Assembly (NCBI RefSeq): GCF_001025135.1
Contig: NZ_AP012323.1
Span: 1,178,001 to 1,242,000 of the forward strand
Reading direction: 5' to 3'
Source of the DNA: Bifidobacterium bifidum ATCC 29521 = JCM 1255 = DSM 20456
GTDB taxonomy: Bacteria; Actinomycetota; Actinomycetes; Actinomycetales; Bifidobacteriaceae
Length of the DNA stretch: 64,000 nt
A program made the position numbers and the translations under genes. Positions 19,277-28,672 of the stretch are shown in pieces (within the stretch, counting starts at the first letter, position 1; every line of letters begins with the position of its first letter). Under the pieces are notes generated by a model. The model was given only the letters and a program-made list of their open reading frames with translations, did not search any database and was not told the origin of the DNA.

Positions 19277-20221
19277 TCATCTGACCGCGGCTGCGGATTG
19301 CTCCACGGTGACGATGCTGACCGGATTGACGACGCTGGCCGCGCTGGCGGCCTTCACCGGCTCATACGGCTTCAGGGCGCCGAACAGCAGCAGCAGCGCG
19401 ACGATCACCGACAGGCCGATGCGATAGATGGAGAACGCCTTGTACGAGAACGTGGAGACGAACTTCAGGAACCCGATGATGACGATGTAGCCGAGCAGGA
19501 AGCTGATGATCATCGCGATGATGGTCGGAATCCAGCCGGGGAACATGCGATCGGTCCCGGCGTTCTTCACGGCCTTGACCGCTTCGAGCAGGCCGGAGCC
19601 GAACACCGCGGGGATGGCCATGAGGAAGCTCAGGCGCACGGCCGATTCGCGCGTGTATCCCAGCGCACGGCCGACGGTGATGGTGCCGCCGGAGCGGGAC
19701 ACGCCGGGGATGAGCGCCATCGACTGGCCGAGGCCGAACAGGAAGGCGTCGCGATAGTTCATGTCGTCCATGGTCTTGATCTGCCGGGAGCGGGCGTCCA
19801 CGATCCACAGCAGCAGACCGAACAGGAACAGCACGGTAACGGTGATCCACAGGTTGCGCAGCGACGTCTCGATGATGTTCTGCAGCGTGAAGCCGAGGAT
19901 GATGATCGGAATCGAGCCGACGATGACGTTCCATCCGAGCGTCGCGTACTTGTCGCCGCGACCCATGCGCGCACGCCAGTCCGGGCCGTTCTTGCCGAAC
20001 AGGCATCCGAACCAGTGCGACAGGATGTTGATGATGTCACGACGGAAATACAGGATCACCGCGAGCTCGGTGCCGATCTGGATGATGGCGGTGAATGCCG
20101 CGCCGGGATCCGCGCCCAGCATCAGATCTCCGATGATGCGGATATGCGCGCTGGACGACACCGGAAGATACTCGGTGAGCGCCTGCACGATTCCCAGAAT
20201 AATCGCTTGGAAGAAATTCAT
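19277..20221 (-). CDS. uppP: Undecaprenyl-diphosphatase UppP (BacA)
   Basis: Integral membrane phosphatase (314 aa) that recycles undecaprenyl diphosphate to the monophosphate lipid carrier for peptidoglycan and other wall polymers. The two family signatures are present: QALTEYLPVSSSAHIRI near the N-terminus, including the catalytic Glu and SSSAH, and MALIPGVSRSGGTITVGRALG in the second half. Multiple membrane helices are visible. It is slightly longer than the E. coli protein (273 aa) through a C-terminal Ala/Val-rich tail. It is convergent with the PAC2 gene and divergent from the kinase gene, so probably monocistronic. Confidence 0.97.
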   Translation of the reverse strand: MNFFQAIILGIVQALTEYLPVSSSAHIRIIGDLMLGADPGAAFTAIIQIGTELAVILYFRRDIINILSHWFGCLFGKNGPDWRARMGRGDKYATLGWNVIVGSIPIIILGFTLQNIIETSLRNLWITVTVLFLFGLLLWIVDARSRQIKTMDDMNYRDAFLFGLGQSMALIPGVSRSGGTITVGRALGYTRESAVRLSFLMAIPAVFGSGLLEAVKAVKNAGTDRMFPGWIPTIIAMIISFLLGYIVIIGFLKFVSTFSYKAFSIYRIGLSVIVALLLLFGALKPYEPVKAASAASVVNPVSIVTVEQSAAAVR

Positions 20222-20359
20222 GATCCCTCTTGAATGATTGTCCGTCCTTTACCGTGGACAAGGGTACTCAGCGTCCCCTAAGAATGTGTCAAACATCGTA
20301 TTGTCGTACAGAAAACCCACAATGAGGGGTGGATAGTCGGGACGTCACGGGGAGGAATT

Positions 20360-21151
20360 ATGGCACGATACCGCAAGTCAAGGATGTGGGCGCCGCAGGG
20401 CTTTTTCGAGTGCGAGGGCCGCGGCCTGCAATGGCTCGGCGAGGCGCAGGCGCAGGGCGGACCCCGCGTGGTGGACGTCTACGAATGGGGCAAGGATTTT
20501 CTCGACATCGAACGCGTATCCCCCTGCTCCCCCACGGCCAAGGCGGCCCACGATTTCGGCGCGGCCCTGGCGCGGATGCATGACGCGGGGACGGACCACT
20601 TCGGCTCGGCTCCGGCCGGATATGACGGCACCTGCTATTTCGGGCCGCTGCAGGATCCGGTGCCGATGGCGACCGGCGCGTGGGATGACCCGATCACCTA
20701 TTTCGCGCAGGGGCGGCTGGTCCCGATGGTCGAACTGGGCATGCGTCGCGGAGAGCTGACCCAGGCCGACATGGACCTGACGAACCGCGTCATCGACGCG
20801 ATGCCCGACCTTCTGGGGCGTGCGGCGCAGGACAAGCCGGCACGAGTGCACGGTGACCTGTGGAGCGGCAACGTGATGTGGGCCGACGACCGAGGCTCGT
20901 GCGAGGCCGTGCTGATCGACCCGGCCGCACACGGCGGTCATCGCGAGGAGGATCTCGCGATGCTGCACCTGTTCGGCATGAGCTATCTGACCGAGATCAT
21001 GGACGGTTACCAGAGCGTGCATCCGCTGAAGGCCGGATGGCAGGAGCGCACGACGCTGTGGCAACTGTATCCGATCGCCGGGCACTGCGTGTTCTTCGGC
21101 GGCGGGTACATCAGCGAATACCGTTCCATGTGCCGCTCGCTGCTCAAGTAG
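20360..21151 (+). CDS. Fructosamine kinase / APH-fold kinase-like protein
   Basis: Protein of 263 aa with the protein-kinase-like fold of the fructosamine-3-kinase family, which phosphorylates protein-bound ketoamines or small aminosugars. The catalytic loop VHGDLWSGNVMWA and the metal-binding VLIDPAAHGGHREEDLAML are both intact. The N-terminal lobe is short: the usual kinase lysine region is compressed (FECEGRGLQWLGEAQAQGG...VYEW). A GGGGAGGA site precedes the ATG at 20360. A strong terminator follows at 21184-21219. Substrate is unknown. Confidence 0.88.
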   Translation: MARYRKSRMWAPQGFFECEGRGLQWLGEAQAQGGPRVVDVYEWGKDFLDIERVSPCSPTAKAAHDFGAALARMHDAGTDHFGSAPAGYDGTCYFGPLQDPVPMATGAWDDPITYFAQGRLVPMVELGMRRGELTQADMDLTNRVIDAMPDLLGRAAQDKPARVHGDLWSGNVMWADDRGSCEAVLIDPAAHGGHREEDLAMLHLFGMSYLTEIMDGYQSVHPLKAGWQERTTLWQLYPIAGHCVFFGGGYISEYRSMCRSLLK

Positions 21152-21183
21152 CAGGAGCCCGCAACAAGAGGCATATGTACGGG

Positions 21184-21219
21184 AAAGGGCTTTCAGACCA
21201 GAGTGTCTGAAAGCCCTTT
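21184..21219. terminator. Bidirectional terminator between the kinase gene and dnaJ
   Basis: A 15-bp perfect stem (AAAGGGCTTTCAGAC with GTCTGAAAGCCCTTT) has a 6-base loop and A/T-rich ends on both sides. It lies between the convergent kinase gene (stop 21151) and dnaJ (stop 21287), so it can serve both. Confidence 0.9.
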
Positions 21220-21286
21220 TCAATGCCGAAGCCGCTGATCGGCGCGAATGACGAGCGCTGCCGAGCATGGACGAGCATAGCCGAAT

Positions 21287-22438
21287 TCAGCTCAGCGCGT
21301 CCTTCAACTTACTGAAAAACCCCTTGCGCTGGCTGCCGGTGGCGGGGCGCGAGCTCTGCGCGACGTGCGACGCCGAGGCGTCGTGGCTGGCCGCGAACTG
21401 CTCGATGAGCGAACGCTCCGAGTCGGTCAGCTTGGTCGGGATGTGCACGTTGACATGGGCGACGAGATCGCCGCGCTCGCCGGATTGGCGCAGCTTGGTG
21501 ACGCCCAGGTTCTTCAGGACAATCGTCTCCTCGGGCTGGCATCCGGCCGGCACGGTCACCTTCTGCTTGCCGTCGAAGGTGTCGATCTCCATGTCGTGAC
21601 CCAATGCGGCCCAGCTCATCGGCACCTGAATCCAGCAATGCAGGTCGTCGCCGCTGCGGGTGAAGCGCTTGTCGGCCTTGATGCGCACGTCGACGTACAA
21701 GTCGCCGGCCGCGCCGCCGCCTTCACCGACCTCGCCCTGATGGGCGAGGCGTATGCGCGATTCGTCCGCGATGCCAGCGGGAACCGAGATCCCCACCTCG
21801 CGCGATGTCCGGACGCGGCCGTGCCCCATGCAGGACGGGCAGGGGTCGGAGATCACCGTTCCGTGCCCCTCGCACCGCTCGCAGGGCGCGGAGGTCATCA
21901 TCTGGCCGAGCATCGTGCGCACGACCTTCTGCCGGAACCCCTGGCCGTGGCAGTCCGGGCAGGTGGTGGGCTGAGAACCGTTGGCGGTGCCCGAGCCCCC
22001 GCACTGCTGGCACAGACCGAAAGTATTGATCTTGATGTGCGTGGTGCCGCCGAAGACCGCCGTCTTAAGATCGATGGTGGCGCTCGCCAGCGCGTCGCGA
22101 CCCGGCTGGGTGCGGGGAACGGGGCCCTGCGAGCCGCCGCTGAACGCTCCTCCGAAGAACTGGCCGAAGATGTCGGACATGTCACCCATGCCGAATCCCG
22201 ATGCGCCGCCGAATCCGCCCGCATTGGGGTCGTTGGGGTCCACGCCGGAATCGTACATGCGGCGCTTGTCGGGGTCGGAGAGCACCGCGTAGGCGTTGTT
22301 CACTTCCTTGAACTTGTCTTCGTATTCGGGGCCGGCGATATCGGGATGATACTTGCGGCTCATCTTGCGATACGCTTTTTTGATCTCATCGTCGCTGGCC
22401 GACTTGTCGACGCCCAGCACCTCGTAGTAATCTGCCAC
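21287..22438 (-). CDS. dnaJ: Chaperone DnaJ
   Basis: Type I Hsp40 (383 aa), the co-chaperone that stimulates DnaK ATPase. The J domain occupies residues 4-66 with HPD at 31-33. A Gly/Phe-rich region (about 75-120) follows, then four CxxCxGxG zinc motifs ([32 protein letters not shown]) and the C-terminal substrate-binding domains. The start is a GTG at 22436-22438. It is 52 bp downstream of hrcA, so expression should follow the CIRCE/HrcA circuit. dnaK and grpE are not here, so this is probably a second, dnaJ2-type copy separate from the dnaK operon. Confidence 0.96.
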   Translation of the reverse strand: MADYYEVLGVDKSASDDEIKKAYRKMSRKYHPDIAGPEYEDKFKEVNNAYAVLSDPDKRRMYDSGVDPNDPNAGGFGGASGFGMGDMSDIFGQFFGGAFSGGSQGPVPRTQPGRDALASATIDLKTAVFGGTTHIKINTFGLCQQCGGSGTANGSQPTTCPDCHGQGFRQKVVRTMLGQMMTSAPCERCEGHGTVISDPCPSCMGHGRVRTSREVGISVPAGIADESRIRLAHQGEVGEGGGAAGDLYVDVRIKADKRFTRSGDDLHCWIQVPMSWAALGHDMEIDTFDGKQKVTVPAGCQPEETIVLKNLGVTKLRQSGERGDLVAHVNVHIPTKLTDSERSLIEQFAASHDASASHVAQSSRPATGSQRKGFFSKLKDALS

Positions 22439-22490
22439 TGCTCGTTCTTTCTTGTTGGTGTTCGGGGAGCTATTGTGCCATAAGGCTCAG

Positions 22491-23747
22491 TCAGTTGCCG
22501 TCGCCGTCATCGTACGACGATATCGCACGGGTCAGGTACCGGGCCACGGCACGTACGGCGGCTATGGTCGCGGCATAGTCCATGTGCGTCGGTCCGATGG
22601 AGCCGACGAAGGCCACCGGCCCGCTGGATTCGCCCGACCCGCCCGACCCGCCGTCGAGAGATGGCATCGCGACGCTATCGCCATCGTCCATTTTGCCGGG
22701 CTCCGCGTCGGCGTCATCCGTTATGCGGAGCTCCCTCGCCATGCCGGTCTGAGCCGTATTGGCATGCGCCGCGCCGCCAAGCGCGGATCCACCGCCGTCT
22801 TCATGTCCCGCGTCCGATTCCGCCGGTTCCGTCCGGGATGCCGGCGAGTTTCCGTAGCCGCTGGTGACCACCGAAGCATGCAGCAATTCCGGCGTGTGCG
22901 TCTCCGAACCAATGGCTACACCGACCCCATAGGCGTCGGTGTCCTCCGAAAGCGCGCTCATGAGTTTCATCAGCACGATCTGCTCCTCCAGCGCGTCGAA
23001 CAGCGGCGCCATGTCGGCGATGTCACGCCGATGGGCCAGGTGCGACGCGCCGGCCATATACAGTTCACTGGACCTTTCGTTGTCTCCCATCGCCTCGAAC
23101 ACCTGCGCCAGCCCTTCAAGCAGCGCAACGGATTCCCGCCGCGACGACTTGAGGGAACGGACCCGTTCGGCAGCCTGCGCGAAGGTGAGCCCGAGGCAGG
23201 CTCCGTTCACGACGGATCCCACGTCGGCGAGCGTGATATCCGTCGGCTGGGGCGACAGGGCGAGCGTATGCTGTGCGACGTTGCCGGCGTCGGTGATGAC
23301 CACGATCAGCAGCAACGTGGATGAGACGGGGACGATCTGCACGCGCAGCACCTTCGCCTTGGCCGGGGACGGGGAGGCGACCACGGCCACCTGACCGGTT
23401 ATGTGGGAAAGCAGTCTGGCCGCGCGCTGCAACGTGTCCTGCAGGCTGACGGATCCGGACAGGAACGCCGCGATTCCCTTGCGCTGCGCGTCGGAGAGGG
23501 GGACGACGGTGGACAGGCGGTCCACGAAGTACCGGTAGCCCTTCTCCGTCGGGATGCGGCCCGAGGACGTGTGGGGCTGGATGAGATACCCCTCTTCCTC
23601 GAGGGACGCCATGTCGTTGCGGATGGTCGCCGAGCTGACGCCGAGGTCGTGCTTCTTCGTCAGAGCGGCCGATCCTATCGGCTCCTGGGATCGAATGTAA
23701 TCCTCCACGATGGCGCGAAGCACCACCATGCGTCGTGGTTGCGCCAT
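22491..23747 (-). CDS. hrcA: Heat-inducible transcription repressor HrcA, with insertion
   Basis: Repressor of class I heat-shock genes (418 aa) that binds CIRCE, one copy of which lies 107 bp before its own start. The N-terminal winged helix (RRMVVLRAIVEDYIRSQEPIGS, ATIRNDMASLEEEGYL, GRIPTEKGYRYFVD) is typical, as are the GAF-like middle and the C-terminal GSIGPTHMDYAATIAAVR. About 80 residues (296-375), rich in Gly, Ser, Asp and Ala, interrupt the normally short loop before that segment and look disordered. This makes it longer than the usual 340-370 aa. The gene is cotranscribed with dnaJ. Confidence 0.95.
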   Translation of the reverse strand: MAQPRRMVVLRAIVEDYIRSQEPIGSAALTKKHDLGVSSATIRNDMASLEEEGYLIQPHTSSGRIPTEKGYRYFVDRLSTVVPLSDAQRKGIAAFLSGSVSLQDTLQRAARLLSHITGQVAVVASPSPAKAKVLRVQIVPVSSTLLLIVVITDAGNVAQHTLALSPQPTDITLADVGSVVNGACLGLTFAQAAERVRSLKSSRRESVALLEGLAQVFEAMGDNERSSELYMAGASHLAHRRDIADMAPLFDALEEQIVLMKLMSALSEDTDAYGVGVAIGSETHTPELLHASVVTSGYGNSPASRTEPAESDAGHEDGGGSALGGAAHANTAQTGMARELRITDDADAEPGKMDDGDSVAMPSLDGGSGGSGESSGPVAFVGSIGPTHMDYAATIAAVRAVARYLTRAISSYDDGDGN

Positions 23748-23853
23748 GTCTCCTCCTGTTCTTCCCCGGCATTCACGCCTTCACGGCTTTCCCGTATTCA
23801 CGACACGCCCGACACTCCCGGAGTGGGTCGGTCGAACGATGACGTACCCAGTA

Positions 23854-23880
23854 TTAGCACTCTTTGCCCTTGAGTGCTAA
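23854..23880 (-). promoter_or_regulatory. CIRCE operator
   Basis: A perfect CIRCE inverted repeat (TTAGCACTC, 9-base spacer, GAGTGCTAA). It lies upstream of hrcA-dnaJ and is the known binding site of HrcA, so the operon is autoregulated. A candidate TGATAA -10 element lies about 12 bp farther upstream on the minus strand. Divergent tkt starts 214 bp away, so effects on tkt are possible but not expected. Confidence 0.97.
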
Positions 23881-24093
23881 CGCGTTCGTTATCAGATGAT
23901 TTCATGACGCAGCCGCCGGCATGAGTCAGTCACAAGTTGTGAGCGCTAACATAACATAATCTACCAAAACACGCCAAAAGCGAACCACTAAGTCTGTTCA
24001 CAACGTTAGTATGGGATTGCAATGTGAGGGCATGCATGGCGCGGCATAAGCCGAAATGCGTGGTGCCCGAAGTATTGGAAGGAAAGTACATCC

Positions 24094-26202
24094 ATGACCG
24101 AATTCAAGGAGACCGAGCTGGACGAGCGCGCCATCAACATGGCCAAGGTCCTGTCGGCCGACGCGGTTGAGAAGGATGGAAGCGGCCACCCCGGTTCCCC
24201 CGTCTCCCTGGCGCCCGTCGCCTACACCCTCTACCAGCATTTCATCAAGCATGATCCGAACGACCCCAACTGGGAAGGCCGCGATCGCTTCATCCTTTCT
24301 GGTGGCCACGCTTCGCTCACCCAGTACGTCCAGCTGTACTTCTCCGGCTACGGCGTCACTCTGGACGACCTCAAGCACTTCCGCGGCGGCGCGGACACCC
24401 GCACCCCGGGCCACCCCGAGTACGGTCTGACCCCAGGCATCGAAATGACCACCGGCCCGCTGGGTCAGGGCTTTGCCTCCGCCATCGGCTTCGCCTACGG
24501 CGAACGCTTCCAGCGCGGCCTGCTCGACCCGGAGACCCCGAAGGAAGAGTCCCCGTTCTACCACAAGATCTGGGCCATCTGCGGTGAAGGCGACATCGAG
24601 GAAGGCATCTCCGGCGAAGCCGCCGCTCTTGCCGCCAACCAGAAGCTCGGCAACATCACCGTAATCTTCGATGCCAACCGCATCCAGATCGAAGGCGACA
24701 CCAACCTGGTGCTGGCCGAGGACGTGCTCAAGCGCTTCCAGGCCTACGGCTGGTACACCGACGAATTCAGCTTCATCCAGCCCGACGGCTCCTACAAGGA
24801 GGACATCGAGGGTCTGGCCGAGGTCATCGCCAAGGCCGAGAAGGCCGCGCCTGACCAGCCGAAGCTCATCAAGGTCCACTCCCTGATCGCATGGCCGACC
24901 CCGGGCAAGACCAACGACCCGTCCTCCCATGGCTCCAAGCTGGGCGCCGAAGCCGTCGCCGGCCTCAAGAAGCTGCTCGGTTACGACCCCGAAGAGTCCT
25001 TCCACGTTGACGAGGAAGCCCTCGCCCACGCCCGCAAGGTCGCAGAGCGCGGTCTGGAAGCCCACAAGGAATGGGACGAGAAGTTCGACGCCTGGCGCAA
25101 GGCCAACCCGGACAAGGCCGCCCTGTACGACCGTCTGAAGGCCGGCGAGCTGCCGGAAGGCTTCGACAAGGCCCTCGACGATCTTGAGGCCACCTTCGAG
25201 GTCGGCAAGAAGGTCGCCACCCGTGGCGCCTCCGGCTCCGTCCTCAACGCCATCGCGGCCGTCATGCCGGAACTGTGGGGTGGCTCCGCCGACCTCGGCG
25301 GCTCCAACAAGACCGACCTCAAGGGCGCTGCCACCTTCGCTCCTGCGGAGTGCGCCACCAAGCAGTGGCCGGTCTGCAACGAGTTCGGACGTCAGCTGCA
25401 CTTCGGCGTGCGCGAGTTCACGATGGGCTGCATCACCAACGGCATCCTGCTGGGCTCCCACACCCGTCCGTTCGGCGGCACCTTCTTCATGTTCTCCGAC
25501 TACGAGCGCTCCGCCGTCCGTCTGGCCGCCCTCATGGAGATCCCGAACCTGTACGTGTGGACGCACGACTCCGTCGCCGTCGGTGAGGACGGCCCGACCC
25601 ACCAGCCGGTCGAGCACCTTGCCTCCTTCCGCGCCATCCCGCAGCTTGAGGTCATCCGCCCGGCTGACGCCTTCGAGACCGCCGAGGCCTACCGCTACTT
25701 CTTCGAGAAGAAGAACACGCTGCCCGGCGCCATGGTGCTGACCCGTCAGGGCGTCCCGGTGCTCGCCGAGACCGCCGCCAAGGCCAAGGACGGCGTGCGC
25801 AAGGGCGCTTACGTCCTGGTCGACACCGAGGGCACCCCGGACGTCATCCTCATGGCTTCCGGCTCCGAGGTCCAGTGGGCCGTCGACGCCGCGAAGACCC
25901 TGGCCGGTGAGGGCATCAAGGCTCGCGTCGTGTCCATGCCGTCCATGGAATGGTTCGAGGAGCAGGACGCCGAGTACAAGGAAGCTGTGCTTCCCGCTTC
26001 CGTCAAGGCCCGCGTGTCCGTCGAGGCCGGCGTGGCGATGCCGTGGTACAAGTACCTCGGCTCCTACGGCAAGCCCGTCTCCATCGAACAGTTCGGTCTG
26101 CAGGGCGATGGCGCGCAGAACATGATCGACCTCGGCATCACCGCCGAGCACGTGGTCGAGGCCGCCAAGGCGTCCATCGCGGAAGCCGAAGCCGCCAAGT
26201 GA
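24094..26202 (+). CDS. tkt: Transketolase
   Basis: Thiamine-diphosphate enzyme (702 aa) transferring two-carbon units between sugar phosphates. With transaldolase it rearranges erythrose 4-phosphate in the bifid shunt. Visible are the N-terminal SGHPGSPVSLAP, the ThDP-binding motif GEGDIEEGISGEAAALAANQKLGNITVIFDANRI, the catalytic region HDSVAVGEDGPTHQPVEHL and a C-terminal domain with AGVAMPWYKYLG. Length is normal for the family. A GGAAGGAA site precedes the ATG. Codon use is strongly biased to C-ending codons, suggesting high expression. tal follows after a strong hairpin. Confidence 0.98.
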   Translation: MTEFKETELDERAINMAKVLSADAVEKDGSGHPGSPVSLAPVAYTLYQHFIKHDPNDPNWEGRDRFILSGGHASLTQYVQLYFSGYGVTLDDLKHFRGGADTRTPGHPEYGLTPGIEMTTGPLGQGFASAIGFAYGERFQRGLLDPETPKEESPFYHKIWAICGEGDIEEGISGEAAALAANQKLGNITVIFDANRIQIEGDTNLVLAEDVLKRFQAYGWYTDEFSFIQPDGSYKEDIEGLAEVIAKAEKAAPDQPKLIKVHSLIAWPTPGKTNDPSSHGSKLGAEAVAGLKKLLGYDPEESFHVDEEALAHARKVAERGLEAHKEWDEKFDAWRKANPDKAALYDRLKAGELPEGFDKALDDLEATFEVGKKVATRGASGSVLNAIAAVMPELWGGSADLGGSNKTDLKGAATFAPAECATKQWPVCNEFGRQLHFGVREFTMGCITNGILLGSHTRPFGGTFFMFSDYERSAVRLAALMEIPNLYVWTHDSVAVGEDGPTHQPVEHLASFRAIPQLEVIRPADAFETAEAYRYFFEKKNTLPGAMVLTRQGVPVLAETAAKAKDGVRKGAYVLVDTEGTPDVILMASGSEVQWAVDAAKTLAGEGIKARVVSMPSMEWFEEQDAEYKEAVLPASVKARVSVEAGVAMPWYKYLGSYGKPVSIEQFGLQGDGAQNMIDLGITAEHVVEAAKASIAEAEAAK

Positions 26203-26208
26203 TCCATC

Positions 26209-26249
26209 GGGAGCCGCCCGCCGAGGCGAATACGCGTCGGGCGGCTCCC
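26209..26249 (+). terminator. Hairpin between tkt and tal
   Basis: A 12-bp perfect stem (GGGAGCCGCCCG with CGGGCGGCTCCC) begins 7 bp after the tkt stop. It could terminate tkt transcripts or stabilise their 3' ends while allowing readthrough to tal. A smaller hairpin (CCCTCGCGGGAGGG) follows near 26274. Confidence 0.75.
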
Positions 26250-26334
26250 TCCCGGTCGGCACGGCCGACAAGCCCCTCGCGGGAGGGGCGCCATTGAAGA
26301 TTTGTTCCATTACGGAATCAAAGGAGAAAACAAT

Positions 26335-27438
26335 ATGACTGAAGCAACTCAGCGCACGTCCGACAACGGCGTCTCGATCTGGCTGGACGACCTGTCCCGC
26401 ACCCGTATCGAGTCCGGCTCCCTGCAGGAGCTCATCAAGGACAAGAACGTCGTCGGTGTGACCACCAACCCGTCCATCTTCCAGAAGGCTCTGAGCCAGG
26501 TCGGCCCGTACGACGCCCAGCTCAAGGAACTCGGCAAGGTCGACGTCGAGACCGCCGTGCGCGAGCTCACCACCACCGATGTGCGCAACGCCACCGACAT
26601 CTTCCGCGAGATCGCCGAGGCCACCGACTTCGTCGACGGCCGTGTCTCCATCGAGGTCGACCCGCGTCTGGCCCACGACACCGAGAACACCGAGAAGCAG
26701 GCTGTCGAGCTGTGGGAGAAGGTCAACCGCCCGAACGCGATGATCAAGATCCCGGCGACCCTGGAAGGCCTGCCGGCCATCACCGCCACCCTCGCCAAGG
26801 GCATCTCCGTCAACGTCACCCTGATCTTCTCGCTGGAGCGCTACGAGCAGGTCATCGACGCCTACATCGAGGGCATCGCCCAGGCTGCCGCCAACGGCCA
26901 CGACCTGAAGCACATCGGCTCCGTCGCCTCCTTCTTCGTCTCCCGCGTGGACACCGCGGTCGACAAGCTGCTTGAAGCCAACGGCTCCGATGAGGCCAAG
27001 GCCCTTGAGGGCAAGGCCGCTGTCGCCAACGCCCGCCTCGCCTACGAGCTCTTTGAGAAGAAGTTCGCCGCCGATCCTCGCTGGGCTGACCTGGCCGCCA
27101 AGGGCACCAAGGTCCAGCGTCCGCTGTGGGCCTCCACCGGCACCAAGAACGCCGCCTACTCCGACTGCAAGTACGTCGACGAGCTCGTTGCCAAGCACAT
27201 CGTCAACACGATGCCCGAGAAGACCCTGAACGCTCTGGCCGATCACGGCAACGGCGCTCCGTCCATCGAGGGCACCTACGAGGAGTCCCACGCCGTCATC
27301 GACAAGCTGGCCGAGCTGGGCATCAACCTCAAGGACGTCACCGACAAGCTGGAGGCCGACGGTGTCGCCGCCTTCATCAAGTCCTGGGATTCCGTGCTGG
27401 CCGACGTGCAGTCCGGCATCGACCGCGTGAACGCCTGA
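26335..27438 (+). CDS. tal: Transaldolase
   Basis: Transaldolase (367 aa) of the long actinobacterial type, transferring dihydroxyacetone units in the fructose-6-phosphate shunt. Recognisable are the N-terminal GVSIWLDDLSRTRI and GVTTNPSIF, the central IKIPATLEGLPAITATLAKGISVNVTLIFSLERY with the active-site lysine region, and SFFVSRVDTAVD. The start at 26335 follows AAAGGAGAAAA; an upstream in-frame codon is not supported. It lies downstream of tkt in the same direction, and both share biased codon use typical of central metabolism here. Confidence 0.98.
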   Translation: MTEATQRTSDNGVSIWLDDLSRTRIESGSLQELIKDKNVVGVTTNPSIFQKALSQVGPYDAQLKELGKVDVETAVRELTTTDVRNATDIFREIAEATDFVDGRVSIEVDPRLAHDTENTEKQAVELWEKVNRPNAMIKIPATLEGLPAITATLAKGISVNVTLIFSLERYEQVIDAYIEGIAQAAANGHDLKHIGSVASFFVSRVDTAVDKLLEANGSDEAKALEGKAAVANARLAYELFEKKFAADPRWADLAAKGTKVQRPLWASTGTKNAAYSDCKYVDELVAKHIVNTMPEKTLNALADHGNGAPSIEGTYEESHAVIDKLAELGINLKDVTDKLEADGVAAFIKSWDSVLADVQSGIDRVNA

Positions 27439-27479
27439 GACCGACCGGTCAAGCGTGACATACGCCTGACCACATAATC

Positions 27480-27520
27480 GTGAGAAGCCCCCGACCCGAT
27501 AACGGCCGGGGGCTTCTCAC
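27480..27520 (+). terminator. Terminator of tal
   Basis: A 14-bp perfect stem (GTGAGAAGCCCCCG with CGGGGGCTTCTCAC) starts about 40 bp after the tal stop. It is a strong rho-independent-type hairpin. Confidence 0.88.
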
Positions 27521-27680
27521 GTGATACACTGCTAGACCGCACACGAACGCCATGTCGAAACCGGGAAAGGCCGTGAATGACGCCCCTTCGTGTATCATGC
27601 CGAAGGGTATTTCTCTCGCCGCGAACATGCGCCAGCGCATCACTCAAGCAGAAACTACAAACAGAAGGACCGTCAACCAC

Positions 27681-28493
27681 ATGAACTTGCATCTGGCAGA
27701 GGCAGGACGCACGCTGATTCCCCGCAAGGATGACGAATACGGGCTGCTCTCCCCCGCCATGGTGCTGATGACGTTCATCGCCGGTCTGGTCGATGCACTG
27801 AGCTACTTGGCCTTGGGACATGTGTTCGTGGCGAACGTCACCGGCAACATCGTCTTCCTTGGCTTCGCGCTCGCCCACGCACAGGGGTTCGTCTGGTGGA
27901 CATCGGCGCTGACATTGGTGTGCTTCGCCTTCGGCGCGTTCATCGGAGGCCGCATCATACGCCGGTTCGGAGAACACCGGGCCCGCCATCTGCTGATCTC
28001 GTCGATCGTGCAGGCCGCGTTCATCCTCGCCGCGCTGATCGGGCTGTACCTGCTGAACCACTATTCCGCGGAACCGGCTCTGGGCATGGGCAGTATACAG
28101 GTGTCATCGCAGCCGAGCCTCAACTTCCCCACCGCCCGCCACATCGACGTCCATCATCTGATGCTGATCGTGCTGATCGCCCCCGCGATGGGCATCCAGA
28201 ACTCCACTGCCCGGCGGCTCGCGGTGCCCGACCTGCCGACGACCGTGCTGACGATGACCGTGACCGGCATCGTCGCCGACACATCCGCCCACGGCCATGA
28301 GATGTCAAAACTCGGCCGGCGCGCCGTCGCCGTATTGGCCATGTTTCTCGGAGCGCTGACGGGCGCGGCGCTACAGTCGAAAGGACATGAGGACATCATC
28401 CTCATGGTCGCTCTGGCTTGTCTGCTGGCCGTGATCGGCATGATGCTCGCGCACGCGCATTCCACGGCGGCATGGGCGACCGCCCGCCACTGA
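27681..28493 (+). CDS. DUF1275 (YoaK-like) membrane protein
   Basis: Polytopic inner-membrane protein (270 aa) of the DUF1275/YoaK family, whose function is not established. The family motif FIAGLVDALSYLALGHVFVANVTGNIVFLG is near the N-terminus, followed by further helices and MGIQNSTARRLAVPDLPTTVLTMTVTG, also typical. Six to seven membrane segments can be seen. The ATG at 27681 is preferred because it follows AGAAGGA; in-frame codons up to 43 positions upstream lack a site and are non-conserved. A long extracytoplasmic loop (about 130-155) precedes the second half. Confidence 0.88.
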   Translation: MNLHLAEAGRTLIPRKDDEYGLLSPAMVLMTFIAGLVDALSYLALGHVFVANVTGNIVFLGFALAHAQGFVWWTSALTLVCFAFGAFIGGRIIRRFGEHRARHLLISSIVQAAFILAALIGLYLLNHYSAEPALGMGSIQVSSQPSLNFPTARHIDVHHLMLIVLIAPAMGIQNSTARRLAVPDLPTTVLTMTVTGIVADTSAHGHEMSKLGRRAVAVLAMFLGALTGAALQSKGHEDIILMVALACLLAVIGMMLAHAHSTAAWATARH

Positions 28494-28605
28494 CCTATTC
28501 CCCAACGCACAGCAATGTGTTAAACTGCGCTGCCATGGGCTTATCACGGGTCGGGCCACCCGACGCGGGTGGATTCATGCCGACCGCCGGGAACCGAGTC
28601 CGAAA

Positions 28606-28649
28606 CAGGTGCCGAGAAGACAGGTGCCGAGAAGACAGGCGCCGAGCCG
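28606..28649. repeat. Tandem 15-bp repeat in the brnQ leader
   Basis: The unit CAGGTGCCGAGAAGA occurs 2.9 times in direct tandem, the last unit with a T-to-C change. It ends 23 bp before the brnQ start codon. Such an array can change copy number by slippage and so alter leader length. Confidence 0.85.
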
Positions 28650-28672
28650 CCGCAACAGAAAGCAGTACCGTT

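Noticed and set aside
23998-27291. A 1097-codon minus-strand frame opposite tkt and tal
   Set aside because: It mirrors two highly expressed genes with strong C-ending codon bias, which leaves the opposite strand free of stops. Its Val/Gly/Leu/Asp-rich translation has no recognisable domain.
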